NCBI GenBank assembly: GCA_022432975.1
Contig: CM039514.1
Location: 7,733,519 to 7,797,518, forward strand
Origin: Begonia masoniana
Taxonomy: Eukaryota; Streptophyta; Magnoliopsida; Cucurbitales; Begoniaceae
DNA: 64,000 nt
Reading direction: 5' to 3'
Shown: positions 50,029 to 62,456 of the stretch, piece after piece
Numbering within the stretch: position 1 is the stretch's first letter
Layout: each line of letters begins with the position of its first letter
Position numbers and translations under genes: made by a program
Notes under the pieces: generated by a model
Databases searched by the model: none
Told to the model about the DNA's origin: nothing
What the model saw: only the letters and a program-made list of their open reading frames with translations

Positions 50029-51642
50029 TTCTGGACTAAAATACAATATCAAAGTTAGATTCTCACTCAGAGACCAACTGCTTCAGGTTACGATGCCTTC
50101 AATTAGTTTGTAACCTGCATTAAGCAGACCAATTGGAACACAAAAACAATTACAGAAATCTCTGAGCAATCAGATCCCAGTATATAATTCATGGTTTTTA
50201 TAGTTTCCTGCATTTGCAAAAAACAAATTCAGCAACAACAGACAGGTAACGACATCTGTTGCGGTACCAACAAAATTAGTAAATTACCCCGAGACCAAGT
50301 AACATTTAATTTAATTTAATAAATCATCACCATAATTTCCAAGAATTAATATAAAAATAAATGATTTATTACTCTAATTTCCTTTTCTAAATAATGTAAA
50401 TTCACCTATCATCAATTCATCTAATTTCAATCTTTAGAAGGATTGATATTTTTATGGAAACATTAATATAAATATAAACTACTATTAAGGTTAAACGAAG
50501 AATACACGCTGAATCACATGATTCTTATGACATTCAACAACAGAAATGAGAAATGGGGCTGAAAATTGAAGCAAGCGGAAAATTAACATCTCATTTCACC
50601 TAAAAGAGCTTAGAACGTCGAGTATAGAAATACAATAGTGAAAATATATTCACCTCTCAAATTTTACATTTCACTACATGCAATTGATCTCTATTCATTT
50701 AGAATACACCCAAATAACCCAAGCAAAGCTCGAACGAGTCAGTCTAACCGACATTTTATCTGCCAATCGACTAACCTCCTTTTACAAAATGCCTCGCTCA
50801 TTCTTCAGACTTCTTGCTCAAAACAAATTCAAAATAGCGCACACAAACCCTAGCACACTCAAAATTAGAAATTCTTCAAAAAAAAAAAAGAAACAGCGAA
50901 AAACACAAGAAGTAATGATATAAATGAAGAATGAATGGAGGCACTGCAATACCTTTAAAGACCGAAAATACACCGCGTCAGCAGTTGTAGAGTGCTGACC
51001 CAGCAGAAAATTGGAGATATCATCAAAACCTCTGACTTCCGCAAGCGCGAAAGACAGGAAACGCGCTATAGGTTTTACTCAGAAAAGTGTTCATGGCGAC
51101 TAGGATAAGGAGGTCTTGTGGCTTTTAAAAGGGTTTAGTAGGATAATAAACTTTTTTAAAATAAATTATTTAAATAATATATATTTATGTTTATAATATA
51201 ATATAATTAATATCCGCCGGCTACACTAACCACGGTTATAATAAAATTAATCTCAGTTTCTTCTTTATTTTAAAATTAATTTTTAAAAAAAATACCAAAT
51301 GATATTGAATTTAATTTCACATGTTAAAATTGATTAATTTTAGAGTTACATTACACTGCCATAATATTCACTTGTTGGTATAAATTCTACGATATGACAT
51401 AAACATCTAAAATAATAGATATACGATACATAAGTGTCTATCAACTAAAACAGCGATGAGTTCTTTGCCCGGGAAGAATAGAGCGTCGGAAATTTGAGAA
51501 TTCAAGAAAAAAATTACTATGAGACGTCATTTATACGAAACAATGATCCGTGTGGTAGATGTATCATATGATTTTCAAATTATATGTGAAATTATTTTTG
51601 AAACATAAAAAAAATAATAATAATTTATTATTTTTATGGCTT
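50029..51642. other. SUVR 5' untranslated/promoter region and intergenic DNA
   Basis: 50950-51110 holds GC-richer sequence suitable for the SUVR first untranslated exon and transcription start on the minus strand. 51110-51640 is AT-rich with no feature seen. Confidence 0.45.
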
Positions 51643-52395
51643 CTAATCTTCCTCTTTCTTGGTAAAAAAAGACTTGAAAAACAGTAGTAAAATAAGAACA
51701 AATGCCAAAGCAGCTGCTCCTCCCACTACAATGGCAGCAAATTTCCCCCCATTGTTACTTCTCTTCTCTGTCAAAAGTTACCCCACAAAAAAAAAAAAAC
51801 TTTAATTGCAGCCCTAATTATAAAATAATCTTTTAAAAAATTATTTATTTAAAAGCTACAACTTTTAAGATTAATTGAGTAAAATTTAAGCACCCTTAAG
51901 CAAAGAGGGTTAGTGCAATGAATACTAAGGACTGTTCACGAGCCGATTAAGTTCCTTGACAAACTAAACCAAACTAAATCCGCATGAAGAAACAAACCAA
52001 ACTAAATTAAACCGAACAAAATCCATCGATACAAATCAATTCGTTAGATTCAGCTCGATTTTACCTACCTCCAACCACGATTGAAGAAGACCACATATTA
52101 TCTATCGTAGAATAAACGGTAAAATAAAAAATAAGATAAAAGGAACGAACCCAAATGATGTTGTGGTTGATTATCCGGATAGAAGGCAAATGAGATATAG
52201 CATTCATCCAAGTAGACTTGTCCCCAAAGAGAGTTTCCACATTCTTGAGCAATCTCCACCGCCTTCCCCACACACTCCCCGCAACCACACCGTCCCAAGT
52301 TTCCTTGACATTGCCCCTTACGTCCACCCGCTCGTCGACGCTCTCGTAAAATCCGTCGTCGCTTCTACTGATACCTGTCGAGCTTTATTGTTTTA
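51643..52395 (-). pseudogene. Plasmodesmata-located protein (DUF26/Gnk2, PDLP-like) 3' remnant
   Basis: The last exon, 51767-51643, encodes a transmembrane tail (GGKFAAIVVGGAAALAFVLI and FFTKKEED, stop at 51643). The preceding exon ends at the GT donor 52150 and encodes the second DUF26 half: GQCQGNLGRCGCGECVGKAV, ECGNSLWGQVYLDECYISFA, FYPDNQPQHH. The C-x2-C motif and later cysteines fit PDLPs, which sit at plasmodesmata and limit cell-to-cell movement. A one- or two-base shift is needed between DDGFYESVDERVDV (about 52350) and GQCQGNLG. No signal peptide or first DUF26 domain is found to the right before the assembly gap. It is either a truncated pseudogene or a gene damaged by assembly. Confidence 0.68.
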
Positions 52396-52880
52396 CATGC
52401 ATGGCAAATTATGAAGTTTTTAACTTACATATAAGTATTTATTTTTATATATTTCGTAAAATGACGGTTGATCTTAAGGAGCATTGTAATACAGACGAAA
52501 AAATATTAAATGTACAGGCGTTACATATGATAAATTTACTGTTTTTGTCACAACATGGATTAATTTGTTGGCGAGCTAAAAATTAAAGACTGTTTTGCTA
52601 ATAAAAAATTATTCATGTTATCGACTCATAACGAAAGTCGAAGTTGTTGACACAAAATTAACTCTTTTGAATTTAAAGAATTAACTCTTTTAAGAAGGTA
52701 AAGTCCCGTTTTGTGCTTTATTTTGTAGTAATATACTAAAAGACCATCTAGCTAAACGGTTAGAAATGCAAATTTAAGTGTTATATTTCGGTATTTTATA
52801 ACATGCGTGCCATGGAAGAGAATATTTTAATCTATGTAATACCATCTTCAAGAGCTGCAAAAGATTGAGCAAGCTCTCCT

Positions 52881-52924
<44 letters not shown>

Positions 52925-52952
52925 AGGGGGAAGCAGCAAAACCACAGATCAT

Positions 52953-53072
52953 AATGGTAACCGTTATGACCGTAATGCTGCACTTCTTTCCTTCCGCATC
53001 CTCCATCATTTATGCGAGACTCTATGAGGTGCTACCCTTGCACGTTCGATCTGTTGGCATGGGGGCAGTCTC
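52953..53072 (+). pseudogene. Possible MFS transporter fragment cut by the assembly gap
   Basis: The plus-strand frame reads MVTVMTVMLHFFPSASSIIY, then ARLYEVLPLHVRSVGMGAVS, and runs into N. A 'Y-x-x-L-P-x-x-x-R-S-x-G-x-G' string resembles the conserved loop of major facilitator transporters. An A-tract of about 40 bases (52882-52921) lies just upstream. Only about 40 residues are visible, so the call is tentative. Confidence 0.35.
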
Positions 53073-53172
53073 NNNNNNNNNNNNNNNNNNNNNNNNNNNN
53101 NNNNNNNNNNNNNNNNNNNNNNNNNNNNNNNNNNNNNNNNNNNNNNNNNNNNNNNNNNNNNNNNNNNNNNNN
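53073..53172. other. Assembly gap, 100 N
   Basis: Exactly 100 N. The uniform size suggests a placeholder for an unknown distance, so the two sides may not be truly adjacent. Confidence 1.
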
Positions 53173-53645
53173 TAAGTCCAATATGAATAGATTTATATTT
53201 AGTAAAATATTTTGAATATCTTTTAATCTATAATTAATAGTTTTTTCAATTAGTATCTAAGAAATCGTGTTGATCAGAGGTTTTAACAATACATAATAGA
53301 TTTCAAAAAGTTTCTATTTCATAAATAGTTTTGGATCGATCTCGGGGATTGTCCAATTATTTATACTTCTCTTGTGATAATGCTATAATTTTCATTTTTA
53401 ATAGAATGTCAGAGAATATATTTGAGATCAAATATATTCATTTGTAGAATTTACTTTCAAAATAACATAACTACTTGACTTAAGTTTCAACTGTAAATAG
53501 ATATAAGGTTTAATGCGTAGGATATTCGATTCATCTCGTATTGACTGCGGATAATTTGTCATTGTATTGATTATTAATTCCATATATACTAACATGCGAA
53601 TAATAAGATACTGCACGTCCAAAGACAACTTCACAAAGTTTGGCA

Positions 53646-53647
<2 letters not shown>

Positions 53648-53704
<57 letters not shown>

Positions 53705-54449
53705 CGCCCGTTCTGGGCTGGAACCGGACTGGACCGTGGGTTTCGGGAAATAAATTCCCGAAACCGGAACCGGTTCCCTCCCGTACATTTTATTTTTTAT
53801 TTTTAATTTAAAAAAAAAAAACATTTAAATGTAATATTATGAATCTAATGAGAAAACCCTGAGAGAGAGAGAGAGAGACACAAACATATCTTGAAGAGTG
53901 ACCGAGTGACCGACTCACCGTCACCAGATCAGAGGACTGGAGGAGTGATCGCTCGCTGAGGAGTGACCGTCACCAGATCGGAACTGCGACAGACGCTAGT
54001 CGACGGTTGACGGGCGTAGGGCTCGCTCGCTGAGGAGTGACCGTCACCAGATCGGAACTGCGATTGTCGCTGGTCGACGGTTGACGGGGGACGGATGGAG
54101 CTGCGTGAGACGTGAGGTCGGGTCGTCGCCTCGTCGGTGCTTTCAGCTGTCTGCTGAGCTGAGGAGTTACAGGTTACTGAATACTGAGGGCGACGGGCGT
54201 CGGGCGAGGCGAGGGGCTTGGTAGGTTTAATGGTTTTGTTTCTTTTTATTTTTTATTTTTTTAAATTATCCGACCCATGGGTCGGATAACCACCTGGCTG
54301 ACCCATGGGTCGGTTCTCCCATGAGAATTCCCGGTCCGTGCCCAGGGAACCGGAACCGGTTCCATGGATTGAAGAACCGCCCAAAAACCGGCCCGGACCG
54401 CCGGTCCAGTCCGGTTTTGCGGTTCCGGGCCAGTTCTGCCCACCCCTAG
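53648..54449. mobile_element. Probable non-autonomous DNA transposon (hAT-like ends) with a T57 tract
   Basis: The right end, read on the minus strand, is ctaggggtgggcagaactgg, which resembles the CAGGGGTGGGCA-type termini of plant hAT elements. The same 'aaccggactggaccg' motif occurs inverted near the left side (53722-53740) after a T-tract of 57 bases. Inside is a direct duplication of about 70 bp (ctcgctgaggagtgaccgtc... at about 53954 and 54027), plus 'gacccatgggtcgg' repeats near 54270-54315. The left terminus is degraded, and no 8-bp target duplication was verified. Confidence 0.45.
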
Positions 54450-54483
54450 TTCAAATAGAGTTAGAAATTGTATTAGATAAATT

Positions 54484-54707
54484 GATAAATTGAAGGCAAT
54501 GTTCAAATTGTTGACAGCTGAAACATAAAAGTTCCATTTGTTAAGGAAAAAAATTTAAAATATCATTTATACATGACCCTAAATGTTCGAGTTTAGATAA
54601 ATTGAAGACAATGTTTAAGTTGTTGACAGCTGAAACATAGAGGTTCAATTTGTTAAAAAAAATTTAAAATATGATCTATTCATGACTTCAAATGTTCCAG
54701 TTTATAT
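54484..54707 (+). repeat. 112-bp tandem duplication
   Basis: 'gataaattgaaggcaatgtt' through 'aaatgttcgagttta' at 54484-54595 is repeated at 54596-54707 with scattered substitutions. Confidence 0.85.
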
Positions 54708-55250
54708 TACACTCTACCCAAATAAAAATATTAGATCAACAAATAACAAATCATATCTCTCAAACCAGATCAAGCTTTTTTTTAATTAATAACGACAAAT
54801 AAATATTTTAATCTTGTAATATAACGAGTTATTTAAATATCATTTATTCAAGGAATAAGTAATAAATTATTTTAATTATTCATAATTTATAATATTATAT
54901 CAACAAATAACATGTCAAACAAAACTTAGGACTATAATTTCATGACTCTTTGTTTTACTCAAATGTTTGATTTAAGTATACACAATGTAGAACCTTAGAA
55001 AATAAGCATATATTATCCACTTACGATGACATGAACATGTATCAATGTCGCTCTTGTAATTTGATGTCAATTCTATAATTACAATTTGAAAACAACAGCC
55101 AAATTACAATTTACAAAAACACACAAGAAAATTACACTGAAAAACTCAAACATATAACTCAAGGAACCATCTAAAGATCAAGTTTAAGTGATCGTGTTGA
55201 CCTGCTATTTCGATATCGAGTACTGAAAACTCGACGGCGAGTGACGACGA
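54708..55250. other. AT-rich 3' flank of the receptor kinase gene
   Basis: No coding signal. The last part (about 55050-55250) is probably 3' untranslated sequence of the minus-strand kinase gene. Confidence 0.5.
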
Positions 55251-58200
55251 TCAGAGAAGTCGGGAGACGGGTGAAATGGAGGTGAAGGAAGATTTTTCTT
55301 TCCCACCAATTTGGCCTCCTCCTCCTCCTCCATTGTTGCAAATGCTCTTTCTTCTTGGCTTTGCTTCTCCAAGCATTGTGACTATATCTCTCATGGAAGG
55401 TCTATCTTTGGGAAGTTTTGCAGTGCAGATAAGAGCAATTCTAAGAACAAGAAGCATTTCTTCTTCAACGTGTTTGCAGTTTCCTACAATTTCTGGGTCT
55501 AGTGCCCCTTCCAAGTCCCTTTTGTTGAGTTTTCTTCTAACCCATTCCACTATGTTTACAGACTCACCAAATTCAGATTCTGATGGCATTTTTCCTGTCA
55601 GAAGCTCTAGAAGCACCACTCCATAGCTGTATACATCACTCTTCTCGTCAACTTTCATTGTGTATCCATATTCTGCAAACAACAAAAGGGAGATTTTAAT
55701 CCAAAATTTCAACAAAAATATGAGATTTTTGTTAGAAAACTATGTAGTTTGATGAAGTTTTGTAATTTAATCAGCCATATTTTCTTCCATTTTCAACAAA
55801 AATGAAAGAAATGAGTGCTGACAGATAATTGGATATGCTGATTGATAGAGTTAGAGCTCACCAGGGGCAATGTATCCATAAGATCCTGCTACCATGGAGA
55901 CAGTTTCATTCTTATGAATCATCATCCTCGCCAACCCAAAATCAGCAATCCTCGCCTCCAGATTCTCGTCGAGCAATATATTGTTCGTCTTGATATCTCG
56001 ATGGATTATCGGAGGACGACAATCGTGGTGAAGATAATTCAATCCTTGTGCTACACCAACTGCAATATTATATCTACAAACCCAATCAACCAACAATTTC
56101 CCTGCTCCTTTACCATGAAGAGCAGTTCCCAGATTTCCATTCGACATATACTCGTACAAGATCATTACATCACGATCATTGTGAAGATAGCCTAACAGCC
56201 GTACAATGTTTCGATGCCGGAGCCTGCCCAGAAGATTCACCTCTCCTAGAAGATCATTTCCCCTTTCAATGTCTGATTCTGTTCCCCATAGCTTTTTCAC
56301 TGCAACTACTCCGTTCAGTCCGTAAGTTTCTGCCTTGTAAACGATACCAGTTCCGCCCATTCCGATCACATTGGTCTCTTTTATGCAAGCTAGAATATCG
56401 GAGCATGTGAAATTAACTCTTTGAAAAGCTACTAATCTCCATGGCCATTCTTCATTGCTCTTCTTGAACCAATCATATAAGAAGCTGTTGTACAAGTACC
56501 ACCTTCTGTACAATGATCTCCCTGCAAAGAATGAAATTACTAGAACGAGAAGAACTGAAATTGCAATGACAAACCCAATCACAACGCTAACATTTCTCGT
56601 ATTTTTCAGCCGTCCGTTTATCGATTCAAAGCTTTTAGTACACGGAGGAAGAACGCCTCCACAAAGACCGGAATTTCCTGCAAGATCATTAGGGTTAATG
56701 GACGTTAAAATCCCATTTGCAGGTACCGGCCCTTCGAGTTTATTGTAAGACACATTTAGCGTCTCTAATGCTGGAGAGCTTCCGAAATTTTCAGGTATTC
56801 GACCAATTAGGGAGTTGTTCGAAAGATCGAGAATGGCTAGAGTAGGCATTGTTGCTAGAACTTTTGGAATTTCCCCGGTGAACTTGTTGTTTCGAAGGTT
56901 GAGATTGACAAGCTTTTCGCAAGAACCGATACTCTCAGGAATTGTTCCAGAAAGTTGATTATTTGAAAGATCAAGCACTGAAAGAGATGGACAACCCTGA
57001 AACTCATCCGGGATATTGCCTTTCAAGTTGTTATTCGAAGCAATCAAATTCTGAAGATTGGGAATGGAAAGTAAACTAGAAGGAAGAGTCAACTCAAGGT
57101 GGTTATAGGAGACATCAATAAAAGAAAGCGACGTTGATAAAGCAAAATCTTCTGGAATTTGTCCTACGAGCTTGTTGCTTGCCAATTCAAGCCGTTGAAG
57201 ACTCGGAAGATTTCCGAATCCAACTGGAATTGTTCCTGATAATAGATTATTTTGCAATCTAACACGAACTAGAGATGAACACATTGACAGGCTTTTCGGA
57301 ATCGAACCAGACAATGAATTGTTGAAGAGGATAAGTTTCGTCAAATTTCCAGAGTAACACAGACCAGATGAAATTTCACCTGAGAAAGAGTTGGAAGAAA
57401 CATCTAGCCATTGTAATGGTGAGTGGAGGCCGAGATTTTCTGGCAAAGAACCAGTGAAAGAGTTTTTCCACAGAGCAAGAACTTCCAGCTTTGTTAACTC
57501 TGCCAATGTGTTTGGAATTGAACCAGATAAATTATTGCACATTAAGTTCAAAAGCTGCAAATTCTTCAAATTTCCAATCTCCGTAGGAATCTCTCCTGAA
57601 ATCTGATTGTCGGAGAGATCTAAAAATACTAAAGAACTGATGTTAAAGATTTCAGGGGGAATTTTTCCTGAAAATCTGTTTTTGTACAAATAGACTGTGG
57701 TGAGATTTTTGAGTTTACCCAATTCAGGAGGAATTTGACCACTAAAACTGGCAAAAGCCAAATCAAGATAACGAAGATTAGCGAGATTTCCAAATCCAGA
57801 CGGAATTTCTCCTTCAAATTCATTGTATCCAATTATCAATGTCTCCAGAGAAGAGAGTTCACCGAGTTCTTGAGGAATTTTTCCTGTAAGATTATTCCCA
57901 GAAAGGCCAAGAAACTTCAAATTCTTCAGATTTTTAAAAGACAGAGGAACCGAACCTTCGAAAAAACTCCCTCTGAAATCAATAATTTCGAGTTTCGTAG
58001 CATTTCCAATATCTTCAGGAAGAAACCCGGAGAAATTATTACTTGACGCATTGATTGAAGTAAGCCCCCACGCACTTCCAAGCCCCGTGGGGAATTTCCC
58101 GACGAAATTATTCTCACTCACGTCGAAACTCTTCAGAGAAGTGAGATTCGAAAGAGATGCCGGTAGAGATGAATCAAAACCGTTACAGCAAATGTTGAGG

Positions 58201-58514
58201 AAAGCGAGGCTTGGAAGGTCGTTAATGGAGTCCGAAACAGTTCCACTAAGATTCAAGTTGGAGAGGTCGAGCTTTTCCACAAATCCTTCCGAGTTGCACG
58301 AAACTCCAGTCCACCGGCAGTGCAGGGAACGCCCTTCCCCGGCGGCATCACTCGGAATTTTCCAATCCTCCAATCTCTCCAACGGATCGATTACACTGGC
58401 TTTCAGTGACAACAACACTGAAACTTCATTGTTCATCACAGATTGATCGTTTCCCGCAGCAAAAACCAGAGAAACAGTAACGAAAAGGTAGAAGATGAGC
58501 CAGTGAACCTCCAT
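55251..58514 (-). CDS. MIK1: LRR receptor-like kinase, MIK1/PXY group (subfamily XI)
   Basis: Two exons on the minus strand, 58514-55862 and 55672-55251, joined in phase 1 within the kinase activation segment (YGYIAP|EYGYT). The product is 1024 residues, close to Arabidopsis MIK1 (At4g28650). It is a plasma-membrane peptide receptor class; MIK1 has been linked to male perception of the LURE1 attractant, and relatives bind CLE-type peptides. Seen: a signal peptide ([20 protein letters not shown]); an LRR N-cap with CRWTGVSC; more than twenty plant LRRs; a CGGVLPPC cap; a transmembrane helix (about 642-664). The kinase has [12 protein letters not shown] (from about 718), AVKK lysine (about 740), [11 protein letters not shown] (about 838) and DFGLA (about 858). 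It is an RD kinase and looks active. I chose the ATG at 58514 because it starts the signal peptide directly; an upstream in-frame ATG at 58565 would add 17 charged residues. Confidence 0.93.
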
Positions 58515-58835
58515 TCCAGCGTAGTTTGGCTCTCTTCTTCTTAATGTTGTGGCATTTTCAGGCAAGAGATTGGGAGGAAGGAGAAGCCAGAGCGTGGCAT
58601 GAGCATGCTACTTATACGTGTGAGATAAATTAGGCCAAATATCATTTAATTAATGCAATTAAAGAATAATTATTAATTAATTCGTTTAGTAAAAATAATA
58701 AAATTTTGCCTAATTTAAAAAATTTTACCCTTTTCTATTTATTTTATTAAACATTAATTTTTTTTGTTTGAATAATTAATTGATTTACTTTAATTCCATT
58801 TTGACATCATTTTTTTCAAAAAAATAATCCGACTC
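58515..58835. other. Promoter side of the receptor kinase gene
   Basis: AT-rich, minus-strand upstream region. A TATA-type 'cttatacgtgtg' lies near 58610. No other feature is seen before the TRIM remnant. Confidence 0.4.
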
Positions 58836-58839
58836 GAAA

Positions 58840-59113
58840 TGCTTAGTTTCAGTATATAATATGAGGAGATTCTCTCAAATGTTTGAGCTAACTTTTAGAA
58901 TGAATTCTACCCCTCTCATTCTATCATGGTATCAGATTCAAAAACTATGTACGATGTGATGACCCCACATGATCTTACACGCTAGACGTTGAGGAAAAAC
59001 TTATCACGCTAGACGTGTTGGCGGATGTTGAATATCTCACGTCGACAGAGAAGAAAACAAAAGTCCAATATATAATATGATGAGATTCTCTTAATCCTTG
59101 AGCTAGTTTTACC
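58840..59113 (+). mobile_element. Degraded copy of the small TRIM
   Basis: LTR1 tail 58840-58926 ends ...cattctatca. A primer-site relic tggtatcagattc follows at 58927-58939. The internal part runs to 59025, then LTR2 starts TGTTGAATATCTCAC at 59026 and is cut short after 'gagctagttttac' by a jump into 'ctaacacgcta'. Both LTRs are incomplete. Confidence 0.75.
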
Positions 59114-59616
59114 TAACACGCTATACATCGTCTATTTTTTTAATTAAATTTAATTAATTATATATTACGAGTGTGTATTTAATCATAAATTTTTGCAACC
59201 GTCTATCAGAGATCAATAAGAGGGTCATTGCCCTTCTATCTTTGCGATCTTAATAATCATAGAGGGTATATCAAAACTATATTGTTAAGCATATTAAACA
59301 TTGAAATAACATTATCACGATACTTAAGCTTTTGATTTCAAGCGACATGATAAATTACAAATTAAAAAAAAATACAACAAAATTTCTAATTTGCAGATTA
59401 GGATACAAACATACGTATACTCCAGTTCAATTTTTTTTTTTTAACCATTCTAGACTTCAAGGTAGAAACTTAATTTGATTCATATGTTTTTTTTTTAACA
59501 CAAAATAAAAACATATCAATTTAGCCATTCACGGAGAGAAAAAGACTCCTATTGAGTTGCAGAAAGTGAGATGTCGAAGACTGACAATTAAATGAACGAT
59601 GATCTTATAATTTTAT
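59114..59616. other. Intergenic, no feature recognised
   Basis: AT-rich sequence between two TRIM copies, with no coding or repeat structure recognised. Confidence 0.5.
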
Positions 59617-60361
59617 TTTTGAGTATCTCACATCGACAGAGAAGAAAACAAATGTCTAGTATATAATATGAAGAGATTCCCTCAATCTTTGATATAGCTT
59701 TTGGAATGAGTTCTACCTCTCTCATTCTGTTATGGTATCAAAGCCAAAAAGCTCTGTTCGATGTGAGGACCCCACACGATCTAACACGCTAAACGTGAAA
59801 GAAAAACCTACCACGCTAGACGTGTGGGCGGATGTTGAATATCTCATATCGATAGAGAAGAAAGCAGAAGTCCAGTATATAATACGAGGAGATTCTCTTA
59901 ATCCATGAATTATACTCCTTTCATTTTGTCATGGTATCAGAGCCAAAAACTCTGTACGATATGAGGACCCCACACGACCTAACACGCTAGACGTGGAGGA
60001 AAAATCTATCACACTAGACGTGTGGGATGATGTTGAATATCCCACATCGACAGAGAATAAAGTAAAGGTCCAGTATATAATATGAGGGAATTCCCTCAAT
60101 CATTGAGGTAGCTTTTAGAATGAGTTTTACCCTCTCATTTTGTTATGATATTAGAGTCAAAACTCCGTACGATGTGAGGACCCCACACGACCCAACACGC
60201 TAAATGTGGAAGAAAAACCTACCACAGTAGACGTGTGGGCGGATGTTGAATATCCCATATCGACAGAAAAAAAAAAATAAAGGTCCAGCATATAATATGA
60301 GGGGATTCCCTCAATCATTGAGCTGAATTTTAGAATGAATTATATCTCTCTCATTTTGTTA
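59617..60361 (+). mobile_element. TRIM concatemer: four LTRs and three internal regions between one target duplication
   Basis: LTRs begin near 59617 (ttttgagtatctcac, first bases mutated), 59831, 60030 and 60244, each about 115 bp and ending cattctgtta, cattttgtca or cattttgtta. Each of the first three is followed by a primer-site relic (tggtatcaaagcc, tggtatcagagcc, tgatattagagtc) and about 95 bp of internal sequence with 'gaggaccccacac' and 'cgctagacgtg'. The whole block is flanked by tttat at 59612-59616 and 60362-60366. No proteins are encoded. Confidence 0.85.
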
Positions 60362-61680
60362 TTTATGACATGAATATTGGATTCTCGAGACTGTAGTGTG
60401 CGTGCAATATGAATCGGATTTATTACTCCACTGCACATAAACTCTCTTTCATAATTTAAATTTTCTAAGTGAAATTCTCTATTTTTATTTGTATGATTTA
60501 TTTATTAGGGTTTTTTCACGTGAAATCAGTATTTATTATTGATTTTTATTATTAGATTTTAATTGCCACGTATGATTAATTGGGATTAGGACCAGCTAAT
60601 CAACTGCAACTAATGACTGTGATCTCTTGGACTCTTTTGAAATCTGCAGACACTCCAACATGCTGATTATTGGAGTTGCAGAGAATCGTATAATTATTAT
60701 TTTTATTTAATTTGTCAACTCTAACTCCTCCGTGCTCATGTTTTTGTTCTTCTCTATCAATTAATTTACTCAAAACCATAAATAAACAAGTTATTTAAAT
60801 ATTAATTCATTATCTATCCAATAATTTAAAATTTTAGAATTATTGACAATTTATCGTAACAACATGAAATGAGATCTTAAATTCAAATACCTAATATCAT
60901 GTAACGTTCTCTAGTGCTCCCGTTACAATATCATTTGCTTTGGTCGGAACCCACATGAATTTATTTTTTAGGTCATCTTAAATTATGTTGTACTAGTCGT
61001 AACAACATGAAATGAGATCTTAAATTCAAATATCTGATACAATATAAGTATTTTAGTTCTTCAAGTATAAGATTGTTTGTTTTACGCTTGAGTTCGCATG
61101 AATTTATTCTTGAAGTTATCTCTAATTGTGTTGTATTATGTAGGGAGATGAACTCTACATATAAACAATTCATTTTTCACTCTCTCAGATGATGTGAATT
61201 GTGAGATTGTGCACTTTCTATAGTATGAGTTTGACTTCACACTAGGTCGTCTTATCTTACACATAGCAGGTTGTCACATATGAAAATACAAATATAATGT
61301 AATTGTTGGTGCTCTGGTACCAAAATTTATGTCACGTATTGTAGGGCACCCGAGATGCCTATTTGGGTTGTGACAAATGTTCACGTATAAAAAATAATAC
61401 ATGTATGACAATATATAAAAAAAATACGTAGATGATTGAATTATTTTAAATTTAATAGATTAAGTTGTTGTCATCGTCGATAATTTATGGTTATTAATAG
61501 AAGTGGAACCTAAAATAGGTGCGATTATGTGTATATGATATGTTTATTAAAAGAATTAGGGTTTGCCAGATAAGATTAAGAGTGATTAAGAATGGGAATC
61601 TTCCTCCACCTTCCAAAGCTGGATCATAAACAAACTTCTGCACAGACAACTTGGACCTTTCTTTCTGCACTCGGACATTA
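60362..61680. other. Intergenic with a 144-bp tandem duplication
   Basis: 'cgtaacaacatgaaatgaga' starts both 60854-60997 and 60998-61140, two diverged tandem copies. Otherwise AT-rich, with no gene supported. Confidence 0.65.
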
Positions 61681-61681
61681 T

Positions 61682-61801
61682 TCAGAGAGAGAGAGAGAGA
61701 TGACAGGAGAGGGAGGGAGAGAGAGAGAGAGAGAGAGAGCCCACCATGACAGACTCCATCTCTGTTCCCACTTCCCAGCACTTATTCTTCCTCTTCACAT
61801 G

Positions 61802-61842
<41 letters not shown>
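61682..61842 (+). repeat. GA-rich and CT microsatellites
   Basis: Imperfect (GA)n at 61682-61739 and (CT)n at 61806-61841 flank about 65 bases of mixed sequence, so they can pair as an inverted repeat. No gene is supported. Confidence 0.9.
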
Positions 61843-61844
<2 letters not shown>

Positions 61845-62043
61845 TGTGAAAACTATACATTTTCAAGCATGAAATACACTTTTTTACTTTTTTTATATAT
61901 TTAATATGATTTATTAAATGGATATTTAATTCAATATACTCCAAAAATAATCAAAAAATAAATCTTTTTCTTCTCTAAATGATATTTTCTGAACAAGCAT
62001 GTACTCTTTGTCTAAATTGTTATCTTTCCAAAAATTAGACGTA

Positions 62044-62456
62044 CACTTGGCTAAGATACTTCCAACTATGCTAAGACTTTTTTAAAAAAATGAAAATAAA
62101 AAATAACACTTTTATAAAATAATTCACTAATAGTTCCTTGGTTGTATCTTGCTATCGTCTTCATTATATTTCGAGTTTATTTCATATGATTTAAACTATA
62201 CACGATGCGTCTAACGAGTAGATAATTTAATATGCGACAAACTTACATTCAATAATATGTAATTCTCGTATAATCTTATCAAAATTCATTACACAAATTC
62301 TATAGTTTTAAACCATATGAAATAAACTAGAAATATAATGAAAACGATAGCAAAATACAACCGAGGAACTATTAGTGAATTATTTTATAAAAGTGTTATT
62401 TTTTATTTTCATTTTTTTAAAAGTCTTAGCATAGTTGGAAGTATCTTAGCCAAGTG
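62044..62456. mobile_element. Foldback MITE with TA flanks
   Basis: A 413-bp hairpin with arms of about 165 bp: cacttggctaagatacttcc at the left and its mirror at the right. TA dinucleotides flank both ends (62042-62043, 62457-62458), compatible with Tc1/mariner-type insertion, though a TA match is weak evidence. Confidence 0.65.
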
